Source: Ornithinibacillus gellani (GTDB lineage Bacteria > Bacillota > Bacilli > Bacillales > Amphibacillaceae). Taken from it: a DNA stretch of 64,000 nucleotides. The position numbers and the translations under genes were made by a program. A model generated the notes under the pieces. The model worked only from the letters and a program-made list of their open reading frames with translations. It did no database searches and was not told the DNA's origin. How positions within the stretch are numbered: the first letter of the stretch is position 1; the number at the start of each line of letters is the position of its first letter. The stretch is from positions 62,001 through 126,000 of the forward strand of contig NZ_QTSZ01000052.1 in the NCBI RefSeq assembly GCF_003730295.1, written 5' to 3'. Positions 17,628 to 25,070 of the stretch are shown piece by piece.

Positions 17628-19037
17628 TCATTTTTTAATGAAAAAATTTTGCTGGAGGACTGGCCAATTTTGTGGGAATGGATTACCCAACACCCAATAA
17701 CTGCCACCCCTTATGCCATACTGTTTAATCGTGTCATATTTCACCTGCATACTTCGAGCATCTTCAAACCAGACCTCATGCTGTTGCCCTGTATCATCTG
17801 TATACCTAAAAAAAGGAGATTGATACTGTTCATGATATTGAATGGCCGCACCATGTTCTTTTGCCAAACGGACAGCTGCTTGCGGACTAATCGTTCGAGC
17901 GATTGTCCCTTGTTCCCACGGAATTTTCCAATCACGCCCATACAATGGAATACCCATCATGATTTTATTCCTTGGTATAACCGATACCGCGAAATCAAGC
18001 ACATCACGAACCTTGTTAATTGGCGCTATGGCCAAGGGTGGCCCACCTGCCCAACCCCACTCATACGTCATTAAAATAATAAAATCAACAATCTCCCCCT
18101 GTGCCTGATAATCATGTGCTTCATACAAGAGCCCAGGTTGGTCAGCACTTTCCTTTGGGGCAAGAGCCGTTGATAATAAGAATCCTTCCGCATGCAGCCT
18201 AGGGGCAAGCTTTCTTAAAAAAGCATTATAGTTTTCCCTGTCTTCCGGATAGACATATTCAAAGTCTATATTCAGTCCTTGATAGCCCTTTTCCTTCATT
18301 ATCGCTAGCAAATTAGTAATCAATGTTTCTTGTATTGTGGCATTTCGCAAAATCGTTGCGGCTAGATCTGAATCAAATTTCCTATTTCTAAAATTCGTTA
18401 ATACAAGTAGTGAGGCCGTATCCGTTGCCTTTGCTGCGTCTAATAATGCCCCTTCCTGCATTTCTGTCAAACTGCCATCTTCCTTCACACTGTACATAAA
18501 CGGAGAAAGATACGTAAAGTTATGACCCAATCGACGGACTTCCTGTGCTCCCTCATCACTAATTGCTGTCGTATATGCATTGATTTCTGTCACTGGTCTG
18601 TCCATCAACGGAATACGAATGCTTTGTCCAGCATAAATTAAAGAAGTGTTGGTGATGCCATTAATTTGACTTAAACTATGGATACTAACTCCATATCGGT
18701 TCGCAATAGCTGACAAAGTTTCTCCCGGCTGAATGACATGTATAAACGACGGAATGAGTAATAATTGGCCAATAGAAAGTATAGATGCTTCATTCAAACG
18801 GTTGACACGCATAAGGTTTTCAATGGAAACACCATATTGATTGGCAAGCGATTGTATCGTATCACCAGCATGTACGACTGCATTTCTTCCGGGTGTAGGA
18901 ATAACCAAGGACTGACCGACTACAAGCTGATTGGGATCCTCTATTTCATTCACCAACGCAATATCATTACCAGAAACACCGAACTGCTGTGATAACTGCC
19001 ATAGTGTATCTCTTGTTTTCACAACATAAATTTGCAT
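17628..19037 (-). CDS. LysM/GH18 spore-wall hydrolase (SleL/YaaH/YdhD type)
   Basis: Protein of 469 residues with three N-terminal LysM repeats (about 2-47, 53-96 and 98-143) and a GH18 domain (about 150-469). The catalytic segment GLNIDFEYV carries the essential acidic residues of this family. There is no signal peptide, as in spore cortex-lytic enzymes such as SleL, which are placed in the spore during assembly. It would cleave cortex fragments during germination. SleL and YdhD usually carry two LysM repeats; here three are seen. Confidence 0.88.
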   Translation of the reverse strand: MQIYVVKTRDTLWQLSQQFGVSGNDIALVNEIEDPNQLVVGQSLVIPTPGRNAVVHAGDTIQSLANQYGVSIENLMRVNRLNEASILSIGQLLLIPSFIHVIQPGETLSAIANRYGVSIHSLSQINGITNTSLIYAGQSIRIPLMDRPVTEINAYTTAISDEGAQEVRRLGHNFTYLSPFMYSVKEDGSLTEMQEGALLDAAKATDTASLLVLTNFRNRKFDSDLAATILRNATIQETLITNLLAIMKEKGYQGLNIDFEYVYPEDRENYNAFLRKLAPRLHAEGFLLSTALAPKESADQPGLLYEAHDYQAQGEIVDFIILMTYEWGWAGGPPLAIAPINKVRDVLDFAVSVIPRNKIMMGIPLYGRDWKIPWEQGTIARTISPQAAVRLAKEHGAAIQYHEQYQSPFFRYTDDTGQQHEVWFEDARSMQVKYDTIKQYGIRGGSYWVLGNPFPQNWPVLQQNFFIKK

Positions 19038-19275
19038 TTTAAATCTCTCCCCTACTCAACACATTTCTATTAGCCCATCGTATTCACGAACAGATCAGCA
19101 TGTGCCTTTCCAATCTTTTTCCTATATACCGTGCTCCCTATCAAATGAAACTTATTTCTGTGTTCAATCGTATAATAAGTCCAAAGGCTTAATTATTTTT
19201 ATAGCCTAGAGTGGTTATCAACGGAAAGAAATTGGCTTACACTAAATAGAGTTCAAACATAGGGAGAGAAACCAG

Positions 19276-19836
19276 ATGAAAACACAGGAGGTATATATAC
19301 TGCTAACCGATACAAGCACCTTACTTACAAAGGCGATTAAGCTGTATACGAAAAAACCATATAATCATGCCTCCATTTCATTGGATGGTGAGTTGCAACA
19401 TATTTATAGCTTTGGGAGAAAACGGGCGAATAACCCATTTATTGGCGGCTTTGTAAAGGAAAATCCCCGTGGAGAAATCATGCGGGAAGCAAATTGTGCC
19501 ATTTACAGTATTCGTGTTACCGAAGGGCAAAAAAGAAGAATTAAACAATTTATTTTACAGATGGAAGCAGAAAAAAATCTTTACCGCTATAATTTTATTG
19601 GCTTGATCGCTTTTGCATTCCACAAGCAAATTGACCGAAAACGCGCCTACTTCTGTTCACAATTTATTGCCGTTCTTTTACAAGAATGCAATGTTACCAG
19701 CTTTGATAAACCACCAGCTTTTATTTCACCGGCTGATTTACAAACCGTTCCTGGCATGGAACTTGTTTACCAAGGTCCATTGCAGCATTTTTGGGGAAAT
19801 ACCCAGCAGGAAGAGGCCCTTTCTGGTGCCTTTTAG
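19276..19836 (+). CDS. permuted papain-fold (YiiX/NlpC-like) protein
   Basis: Protein of 186 residues without signal peptide. A catalytic His may be H31 in PYNHASISLD and the catalytic Cys C127 in YFCSQFIAVLL, with a later SPADL. The His-before-Cys order fits the permuted NlpC/P60 group (YiiX/YebB-like). These are thought to be amidases or acyl-hydrolases. AGGGAGAG precedes the ATG. It stands alone; function unknown. Confidence 0.6.
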   Translation: MKTQEVYILLTDTSTLLTKAIKLYTKKPYNHASISLDGELQHIYSFGRKRANNPFIGGFVKENPRGEIMREANCAIYSIRVTEGQKRRIKQFILQMEAEKNLYRYNFIGLIAFAFHKQIDRKRAYFCSQFIAVLLQECNVTSFDKPPAFISPADLQTVPGMELVYQGPLQHFWGNTQQEEALSGAF

Positions 19837-19909
19837 CTATTATCATTATTTTTTTATTAAAGGTTTAAAACCTTTGACCTACGGGTATTATATAAATACA
19901 AGGCGTAAC

Positions 19910-20272
19910 CTATGACGAAGCTATAGTCTTAACGCATCATGTGAACAGGCTTCGTTACAGATTTGCACAGCCTTGGCGGAAAATTTACTTCTAGCAGTAC
20001 CGGTTACAAATGCTTTACAAGCTTTATGTATGGGCTTTGCATGTAATCTGTAAGCAGTAAGTTTTTTGTGTAAGTGCATTTGCAAGGCTGATCCAATCCT
20101 TCGGGTGAATGATTCACCGAAACTGTCATAACGGATCAGGTAATGGATTCAAACGATGGGTACGAAACACCATCGTGCATTACAAGTAAGTAAAAGGAAA
20201 TACGTAAATTTTCCGTGTGCACCCCAATAAGGGGAAAAGGCATGGCTTCGAAATTGGGAGCCATGCCTTTTC
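19910..20272 (+). ncRNA. candidate structured RNA of unknown class
   Basis: This stretch has no credible gene but dense pairing. ACGAAGC/GCTTCGT forms a 5' hairpin. TTACAGATT (19955) pairs with AATCTGTAA (20045) and CAGCCTTG (19968) with CAAGGCTG (20083), which cross to form a pseudoknot. GGTGAATGATTCACC is a hairpin inside TGATCC/GGATCA, and GTAATG..CATTAC encloses CGATGG/CCATCG. It ends in a strong terminator. A weak promoter may be TTGACC (19874), 17 bases, TACAAG. I do not find hallmarks of tmRNA, RNase P, SRP RNA or a T-box. Confidence 0.5.
20235..20272 (+). terminator. terminator of the structured RNA
   Basis: AAAAGGCATGGCT pairs with AGCCATGCCTTTT around an 11-base loop, with T-rich sequence after it. 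Confidence 0.85.
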
Positions 20273-20509
20273 CTTGCCTTGTATAAAGAGAATATACCGC
20301 ATCTTAGGCATAGCAACCGTGATACGTCAACATCTAAGAAGAGCCCGCAAGCGAATCAAGGTCGTTTCAACCGTGTATTGCATGTAAAAGAAACCAATGA
20401 CAGCAGCTTTAAAAAAAGATTTCTACAAAAACACCAATCAAACAATGAAATAGGAGAGACTGTGAGCTTCACCTATACATACTTGACCCAAGCTTCCATA
20501 TGCGGAACA

Positions 20510-20538
20510 TTGACAATTCGCTTTCCATAAAATATAGT
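20510..20538 (+). promoter_or_regulatory. sigma-A promoter of the ABC-F gene
   Basis: TTGACA, 17-bp spacer, TATAGT. This gives a leader of about 270 nt before the ABC-F start codon. Confidence 0.8.
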
Positions 20539-20568
20539 AGGATTAACATAACTTAGAAAGGGTGACTC

Positions 20569-20586
20569 ATGCCGATGCGCTTCTAA
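20569..20586 (+). CDS. leader peptide MPMRF
   Basis: Five codons plus stop (M-P-M-R-F) behind GAAAGGG at a spacing of about six bases, near the start of the transcript. Short leaders with Met-Arg-hydrophobic sequences stall ribosomes in response to macrolide or lincosamide-type drugs in erm and ABC-F genes. The stop codon lies in the 10-base arm CTAATCCTAT (20583-20592), which pairs perfectly with ATAGGATTAG at 20675-20684. Stalling here would therefore change the leader fold. Translation is inferred. Confidence 0.65.
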   Translation: MPMRF

Positions 20587-20710
20587 TCCTATGACGCAGA
20601 AACACGATATAAAGATGGTTCATGAACGGTACTACATTCCGTTTATTTTTGCATGCCATCTTTCGTATTTCGGGATAGGATTAGCTAGATGGATGACACC
20701 CTTATAACGT

Positions 20711-20780
20711 GACGGCAGGACACTGCTGTTTTTTCAATCCATTTTGTCTCCTATTCCATTCATTGGCGGAGGCTTTTTTT
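20711..20780 (+). terminator. two tandem terminators in the ABC-F leader (attenuator)
   Basis: First: GACGGCAG-GACA-CTGCTGTT followed by a T-run (20711-20734). Second: GTCTCC (20746) pairs with GGAGGC (20768), followed by seven T residues. Both lie between the leader peptide and the ABC-F start codon, so expression needs read-through. Confidence 0.75.
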
Positions 20781-20816
20781 ATTGCCTTCAACAACCAACA
20801 GATTGGAGAGAATCAA

Positions 20817-22394
20817 ATGATTATTTTAGAAGCAACCAATATTAAATATTACCAAAAAGATCGGCTGCTTTTTGAGATTCCATTATTAAAAATACCAGCT
20901 AAAGCACGTATCGGGCTGATCGGCCATAACGGAGCAGGGAAAACCACGTTATTGGAAATATTAGCAGGAAGACGCGAACCAGATGAAGGCAGTATAGAGA
21001 GGCTGACAACGGTATCCTTCCTGCCTCAGCTAAAGCCGACTGACACGACGAATAGTGGCGGGGAAATTACCCAAGATTATATTAATCAAGTTTTTGCCAA
21101 ACAAGCAGATTTATTATGTCTGGATGAACCTACGACCAACCTTGACACAGCACATATGGAACAGCTGGAAGAAAGGCTTGCACGTTTTCAAGGGGCCGCT
21201 GTCATCGTTTCCCATGATCGAGCTTTTCTGGATGCTGTCTGCCATACGATTTGGGAAATCGATGATGAAAAAGTCAACAGCTATACTGGTGGTTATGCTG
21301 AATATACGGATCAAAAAGCATTAGAAAAAAAGCAGCATGAACATGCTTATGAGAACTACCAGCACAAGAAAAAACAATTGGAAGATGCCTTGGAACAAAA
21401 AGAGAGAAAGGCACAACGCGCAACGAAAAAACCAAAGAATTTAACTGGTTCCGAAGCAAGAATTAAAGGAGCTAAGCCATACTTTGCCAACAAACAGAAA
21501 AAACTGCGCCAGACTGCTAAAGCGATAGAAAGCCGCCTGGAACGTTTGGAAAAGGTAGAGCGCCCTAAACAAGAAGTACCAATTAAAATGGATTTACCAA
21601 ATGAAGCCTCTTTACAAGGCAGGACAATTATTCGGATGGAGGAAACTGCAGGCACATTTCCCAATCGAGTGCTTTGGAAAAAAACGAGCTTCTATATTAG
21701 AGGAAATGATAAGCTGGCAATCATCGGAAACAATGGTACCGGCAAAACAACTTTACTAAAAAAAATCATGAACCAAGCAGAAGGCATACACCTTTCACCG
21801 GCAGTTAAAATTGGCTACTTCAGCCAAAATTTAGATGTGTTCGATTTAAATAAATCCATTCTTGAAAATGTGTCCATGCGTTCTAAACAGCAAGAATCAC
21901 TCATTCGAACGGTATTGGCTAGACTCCACTTTTACCGTGATGATGTATACAAGCAAGTAGCCGTATTAAGCGGTGGAGAACGAGTTAAGGTAGCTTTTGC
22001 CAAAATATTTCTCAGTGATGTTAATACCATTATTCTGGATGAACCAACTAACTTTTTGGATATCCAAGCCATTGAAGCTTTAGAGGATTTATTGCAGGCG
22101 TATGAAGGAACGATTATTTTCGTTTCCCATGACCGGCGATTCATCCAAGGTATTGCCAATCGAATCCTCTCTATCGCAGACGAGGAATTAACCATTTTCG
22201 ATGGAACACTGGAAGAAATGAATGAGCATCAGCCGACGGAAACCCGGGATCACTTTGCTGAAAAAAAACTGATGCTTGAAACAAAAATATCAGAGGTACT
22301 TGGCCAGCTTAGTATTGCGCCCAGTGATGAATTGGAGCAAACCTTCCAGCAATTACTCGATGAAAAACGTAAATTAGACGAGGTTGACCAGTAG
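20817..22394 (+). CDS. ABC-F ribosomal protection protein (Vga/VmlR/Msr type)
   Basis: Cytosolic protein of 525 residues with two ABC modules and no membrane part. Walker A1 is GHNGAGKTTL and Walker B1 LLCLDEPTTNLD, with a shortened first signature NSGGEITQ. The long basic inter-domain arm (about 190-290) reaches the peptidyl-transferase centre in this family. Walker A2 is GNNGTGKTTL, followed by LSGGERVKVAFAK and IILDEPTNFLD. ABC-F proteins of this type dislodge PLS-group or macrolide antibiotics from the ribosome. ATG 20817 follows TTGGAGAG; an upstream in-frame start lies in the attenuator and is rejected. The leader suggests drug-inducible expression. Confidence 0.88.
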   Translation: MIILEATNIKYYQKDRLLFEIPLLKIPAKARIGLIGHNGAGKTTLLEILAGRREPDEGSIERLTTVSFLPQLKPTDTTNSGGEITQDYINQVFAKQADLLCLDEPTTNLDTAHMEQLEERLARFQGAAVIVSHDRAFLDAVCHTIWEIDDEKVNSYTGGYAEYTDQKALEKKQHEHAYENYQHKKKQLEDALEQKERKAQRATKKPKNLTGSEARIKGAKPYFANKQKKLRQTAKAIESRLERLEKVERPKQEVPIKMDLPNEASLQGRTIIRMEETAGTFPNRVLWKKTSFYIRGNDKLAIIGNNGTGKTTLLKKIMNQAEGIHLSPAVKIGYFSQNLDVFDLNKSILENVSMRSKQQESLIRTVLARLHFYRDDVYKQVAVLSGGERVKVAFAKIFLSDVNTIILDEPTNFLDIQAIEALEDLLQAYEGTIIFVSHDRRFIQGIANRILSIADEELTIFDGTLEEMNEHQPTETRDHFAEKKLMLETKISEVLGQLSIAPSDELEQTFQQLLDEKRKLDEVDQ

Positions 22395-22420
22395 CATGTT
22401 GGGGCTGCTGGTCCTTTTTT
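22385..22420 (+). terminator. terminator of the ABC-F gene
   Basis: GACCAGTAGC pairs with GCTGCTGGTC, followed by CCTTTTTT. Confidence 0.85.
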
Positions 22421-22422
22421 AG

Positions 22423-22467
22423 TTGACAAAGCTGCTGTCATTTCATAAAATGAATGATAGTCAGTCA
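22423..22467 (+). promoter_or_regulatory. promoter and operator of tetR
   Basis: TTGACA (22423), 17 bases, TAAAAT (22446). The inverted repeat TGAATGA-TAG-TCAGTCA (22451-22467) covers the transcription start region. Confidence 0.75.
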
Positions 22468-22492
22468 TTTCAGATGATGAAGGAGTTTGTGA

Positions 22493-23068
22493 ATGGATAA
22501 AAAAAGTGTCATTGCACGTGCTGCATTGCAAACCTTTCAGGAACAAGGTATTGAAAAAACAAAAATATCGGATATCGTGAAGCGGGCGGGTGTGGCCCAG
22601 GGAACGTATTATTTATATTTCCCTTCCAAGCTTGCTGTAATGCCGGCCATCGCTGAGCTAATGGTTGAAAAACTACTCGATTCTGTTCAGGATACAGTAC
22701 AGGAAAAAGCACCATTATCAAAAAAACTCGAGCAATTGGTGCAGGCTGTTTTTCATATTACCGATGAATATCACGAAGTTCAAGCACTTATTTATGCAGG
22801 ATTGGCTTCCACTGAACATATCAAGGAGTGGGAGCGTGTCTATGAACCCTTCTATGATTGGGTTCGCAGTCTCCTGCAAACAGCTAAGGAAAATAATGAA
22901 ATACGAAATAACATCGATCCGCACGCTGCTTCCAAGCTTGTAATTGCACTCGTTGAATCAGCTGCTGAGCAAATTTATTTATATGACACAACCGGAATAG
23001 ATCAATCAAAACAACAAGAACGCGCTGTCTTGGACTTTTTACAGCATGCCCTGGGCGTAACATCATAA
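22493..23068 (+). CDS. TetR-family repressor (YvdT-like)
   Basis: Regulator of 191 residues with an N-terminal TetR helix-turn-helix (about 5-50; KISDIVKRAGVAQGTYYLYF) and an all-helical ligand domain. It precedes two SMR exporter genes, the same order as yvdT-yvdS-yvdR in B. subtilis. The same inverted repeat lies before this gene and after its stop, in front of the SMR genes. It is therefore likely to repress both itself and the exporter. Confidence 0.88.
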   Translation: MDKKSVIARAALQTFQEQGIEKTKISDIVKRAGVAQGTYYLYFPSKLAVMPAIAELMVEKLLDSVQDTVQEKAPLSKKLEQLVQAVFHITDEYHEVQALIYAGLASTEHIKEWERVYEPFYDWVRSLLQTAKENNEIRNNIDPHAASKLVIALVESAAEQIYLYDTTGIDQSKQQERAVLDFLQHALGVTS

Positions 23069-23095
23069 TCAGGGCTATTTTTTTATTATAAAAAA

Positions 23096-23112
23096 TGACT
23101 GATAGTCAGTCA
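23096..23112. promoter_or_regulatory. second TetR-type operator
   Basis: TGACTGA-TAG-TCAGTCA is a perfect inverted repeat with the same 3-base centre as the site at 22451. It lies upstream of the SMR pair, next to a TATTATAAAA stretch. Confidence 0.75.
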
Positions 23113-23113
23113 T

Positions 23114-23220
23114 AAGTGGAATTTCAATCCGTAGGGGTTTTTGCATTTCCCCCACGGATTGTTAGTTGAACCAATCAGGCCTTTACTGGCTGTTGATTCC
23201 ACACTTATAATTCTTGTTAG
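23114..23220 (+). repeat. modular hairpin repeat, copy a (partial)
   Basis: It shares the left half of the long form: a TTTCAATCCG..CGGATTG hairpin, the linker TTAGTTGAACCAATCAGG and CTTTACTGGCTGTTG. The right end (CAGCCAGTTAATCTGTGATAAA) is missing. It lies between tetR and the SMR genes. Confidence 0.8.
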
Positions 23221-23241
23221 ATAAAAAGGAGTAATTACATC

Positions 23242-23586
23242 ATGAGTAAAGCATGGTTATATGTAGGATTTACTAGTTTTTTTGAGCTCGTATGGATTCT
23301 TGGCTTTAATATCGCAACAGAGTGGTGGCATTGGGGGATTATTGTCCTACTCATTTTTATTGATTTTCATTTTCTTACCAAGGCTTGTGAGCTTCTTCCA
23401 ACGGGAACGGTTTATGCATGTTTTGCAGCGATAGGTACGATCGGGACTGCCTTGTTGGATATCTTTTTCTTTGATGAGGCCCTTACAGGAGGAAAAGTAT
23501 TCTTTATGGTCATTCTGGTTGCAGGAGTCATTAGTCTAAAATTAGCAGATAATCACGAAGAACAACAGGCGAAAGGAAGTATGTAA
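23242..23586 (+). CDS. SMR-family exporter subunit (YvdS-like)
   Basis: Four-helix small multidrug resistance protein of 114 residues. The essential glutamate is E14 or so in FFELVWILGFN. SMR proteins work as antiparallel dimers, and paired genes form heterodimers. AAGGAG precedes the ATG. Its stop is two bases from the next SMR start. The substrate may be guanidinium-like or quaternary cations, undecided by sequence; no guanidine riboswitch is present. Confidence 0.88.
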   Translation: MSKAWLYVGFTSFFELVWILGFNIATEWWHWGIIVLLIFIDFHFLTKACELLPTGTVYACFAAIGTIGTALLDIFFFDEALTGGKVFFMVILVAGVISLKLADNHEEQQAKGSM

Positions 23587-23587
23587 A

Positions 23588-23902
23588 ATGGGTTGGATGT
23601 ATGTGCTATTTGCCGCAGTAACGGAAATGATTGGGGTAACTGGTTTAAAAATGTACAGCCAAAAAAAAGCAATCATGAGTGGGCTCCTTTATTTGGGAGG
23701 CTTTGCTGGCTCATTTGCTTTTTTATACTTATCCTTTCACCATCTGCAAATTAGTGTCGCTTATTCCGTTTGGGTTGGTATTGGTACAGCTGGTGCTGTC
23801 ATGTTAAATATGGTGTTCTTTGGAGAATCAAGAAATATTCGTCGTATATTAAGCGTCTTGCTTATTATTATTGGCGCTGTTGGACTTAAAGCATTATCCT
23901 AA
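23588..23902 (+). CDS. SMR-family exporter subunit (YvdR-like)
   Basis: Partner SMR protein of 104 residues with four helices. The conserved glutamate is in AAVTEMIGVTGLK (about residue 13), and SVAYSVWVGIGTAGAV is the typical third-helix motif. Two bases separate it from the first SMR gene, which suggests one heterodimeric exporter controlled by the TetR repressor. Confidence 0.88.
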   Translation: MGWMYVLFAAVTEMIGVTGLKMYSQKKAIMSGLLYLGGFAGSFAFLYLSFHHLQISVAYSVWVGIGTAGAVMLNMVFFGESRNIRRILSVLLIIIGAVGLKALS

Positions 23903-23903
23903 T

Positions 23904-24299
23904 CTATCCATCCTCCGTGTGATGCGGAGGATTTTTTTGTTGTCGTTCATATGCTTCATAGACTTCCTTCAATTCATCGACCTTTGTCGTCTCTGTGCGT
24001 GCCACATTAGAGCGGTAGGCAGCGCGGATAATTAAATGCCCCGCTGTAGGTGATGTAATATACACAAATATAATTCCCAATATCAATCGTACACTAATGA
24101 TTCCTTCCGATATCCAGAAGTAAATAAACGCTCCGAATAACGTCAGCAATACAGCCAATGTTGAACTCTTCGTTGCAGCATGGGCACGACTATAGACATC
24201 TGGAAAACGAATAATTCCAAATGCGCTAATGACACTAATGATACTGCCAAATAAAATAAATAAAGCAGCGATAAACTCAACTGTCTCGCTTACGTTCAA
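23904..24299 (-). CDS. mnhG: Na+/H+ antiporter subunit G
   Basis: Subunit of the multi-protein Mrp antiporter, 131 residues with three helices; FGIIRFPDVYSRAHAATKSST is the family hallmark. The start TTG at 24299 is eight bases behind GAGG and gives the normal N-terminus; the longer frame lies inside mnhF. It overlaps mnhF. Its last ten codons contain the terminator of the convergent SMR operon. Confidence 0.92.
   Translation of the reverse strand: MNVSETVEFIAALFILFGSIISVISAFGIIRFPDVYSRAHAATKSSTLAVLLTLFGAFIYFWISEGIISVRLILGIIFVYITSPTAGHLIIRAAYRSNVARTETTKVDELKEVYEAYERQQKNPPHHTEDG
23910..23938 (+). terminator. terminator of the SMR operon, inside mnhG
   Basis: ATCCTCCG pairs with CGGAGGAT, followed by seven T residues. 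On the other strand the same bases encode the C-terminus of MnhG. Confidence 0.8.
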
Positions 24300-24561
24300 T
24301 GATAACACCTCGCTCAATGAATTTAGAGAGCGCAATCGTACTAATAAATGCTAAAATCCCTAAAATCAAAATCACTTCTAAATATGCCCTCGTTTGAAAG
24401 AGAACAGAAAAAACTGCGATTGCAGAAATTAAGTTCACACCAATAAAATCCATGGAGATAACCCGATCCGGCAAACTGGGGCCGCGAATGATTCGATAAA
24501 GCGCTACTGCAATGGAAATACCGAACAACACCATTGCGGTTATTAACATCGTATCAATCAT
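24277..24561 (-). CDS. mnhF: Na+/H+ antiporter subunit F
   Basis: Subunit of 94 residues with three helices and the conserved RIIRGPSLPDRVISMDFIG segment (about 22-40). It overlaps mnhE by one base and mnhG by about 20 bases. It is required for assembly of the Mrp complex in characterised bacteria. Confidence 0.94.
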   Translation of the reverse strand: MIDTMLITAMVLFGISIAVALYRIIRGPSLPDRVISMDFIGVNLISAIAVFSVLFQTRAYLEVILILGILAFISTIALSKFIERGVIIERKRDS

Positions 24562-25043
24562 TAGCGTGTCACCTCCATAATTGCTTTTTCAAATTTCCCT
24601 AACGAACGCAGTAGATTTTCTTTATACTTGACAATATCCATGGCATGCACGTAAAACACATCCCCTTCTGGTGCAACTTCCATTACGACAGAGCCCGGGG
24701 TTAACGTTAATAGCAATGCAAGCAAAGGAACCTCCCATTCCCCTTTCAAGACTGTTTCATATTTGAAAATCCCCGGTTGTAAATTCAACTTAGGTGTCAG
24801 CACCGTTTTTAGCACCAGATATGCAGATTGAAACAGTTCCGAGTTAAAAATAAATATTAACTTGATAACCGCATAGAGTCGATGCAAATAAAACTTCTTT
24901 CCAAAAAAACGATACATCAAAAAGACAATCACAATCCCAACGGCATATCCCGTTAAAAAAGTCGACACCCTTAACACATCTTCATCACGAAACATCATCC
25001 ATAGGAATGCAATAAAAATATTCAATACAAATTGCGCTGCCAT
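24561..25043 (-). CDS. mnhE: Na+/H+ antiporter subunit E
   Basis: Subunit of 160 residues with N-terminal membrane helices and the conserved LTLTPGSVVMEV motif (about 117-128) that identifies MnhE. It sits between mnhD and mnhF in the standard order. A GGGAGG site precedes the ATG. Confidence 0.94.
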   Translation of the reverse strand: MAAQFVLNIFIAFLWMMFRDEDVLRVSTFLTGYAVGIVIVFLMYRFFGKKFYLHRLYAVIKLIFIFNSELFQSAYLVLKTVLTPKLNLQPGIFKYETVLKGEWEVPLLALLLTLTPGSVVMEVAPEGDVFYVHAMDIVKYKENLLRSLGKFEKAIMEVTR

Positions 25044-25070
25044 TTTGTCACCTCCCGTAAACGTACCCTA

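Noticed and set aside
19910-20272. tmRNA, RNase P, SRP RNA or T-box
   Set aside because: I saw no tag-peptide frame or tRNA-like end, no GAGGAAAGUCC, no GGAAGCAGC loop and no GGTGGTACCGCG segment. It is left as unassigned.
20279-20530. 83-codon ORF upstream of the ABC-F promoter
   Set aside because: It has no Shine-Dalgarno sequence, begins inside the terminator region of the structured RNA, runs over the -35 box of the ABC-F promoter and has odd composition.
23114-23220. guanidine riboswitch upstream of the SMR genes
   Set aside because: The hairpins there belong to the dispersed repeat family and do not show guanidine-aptamer cores.
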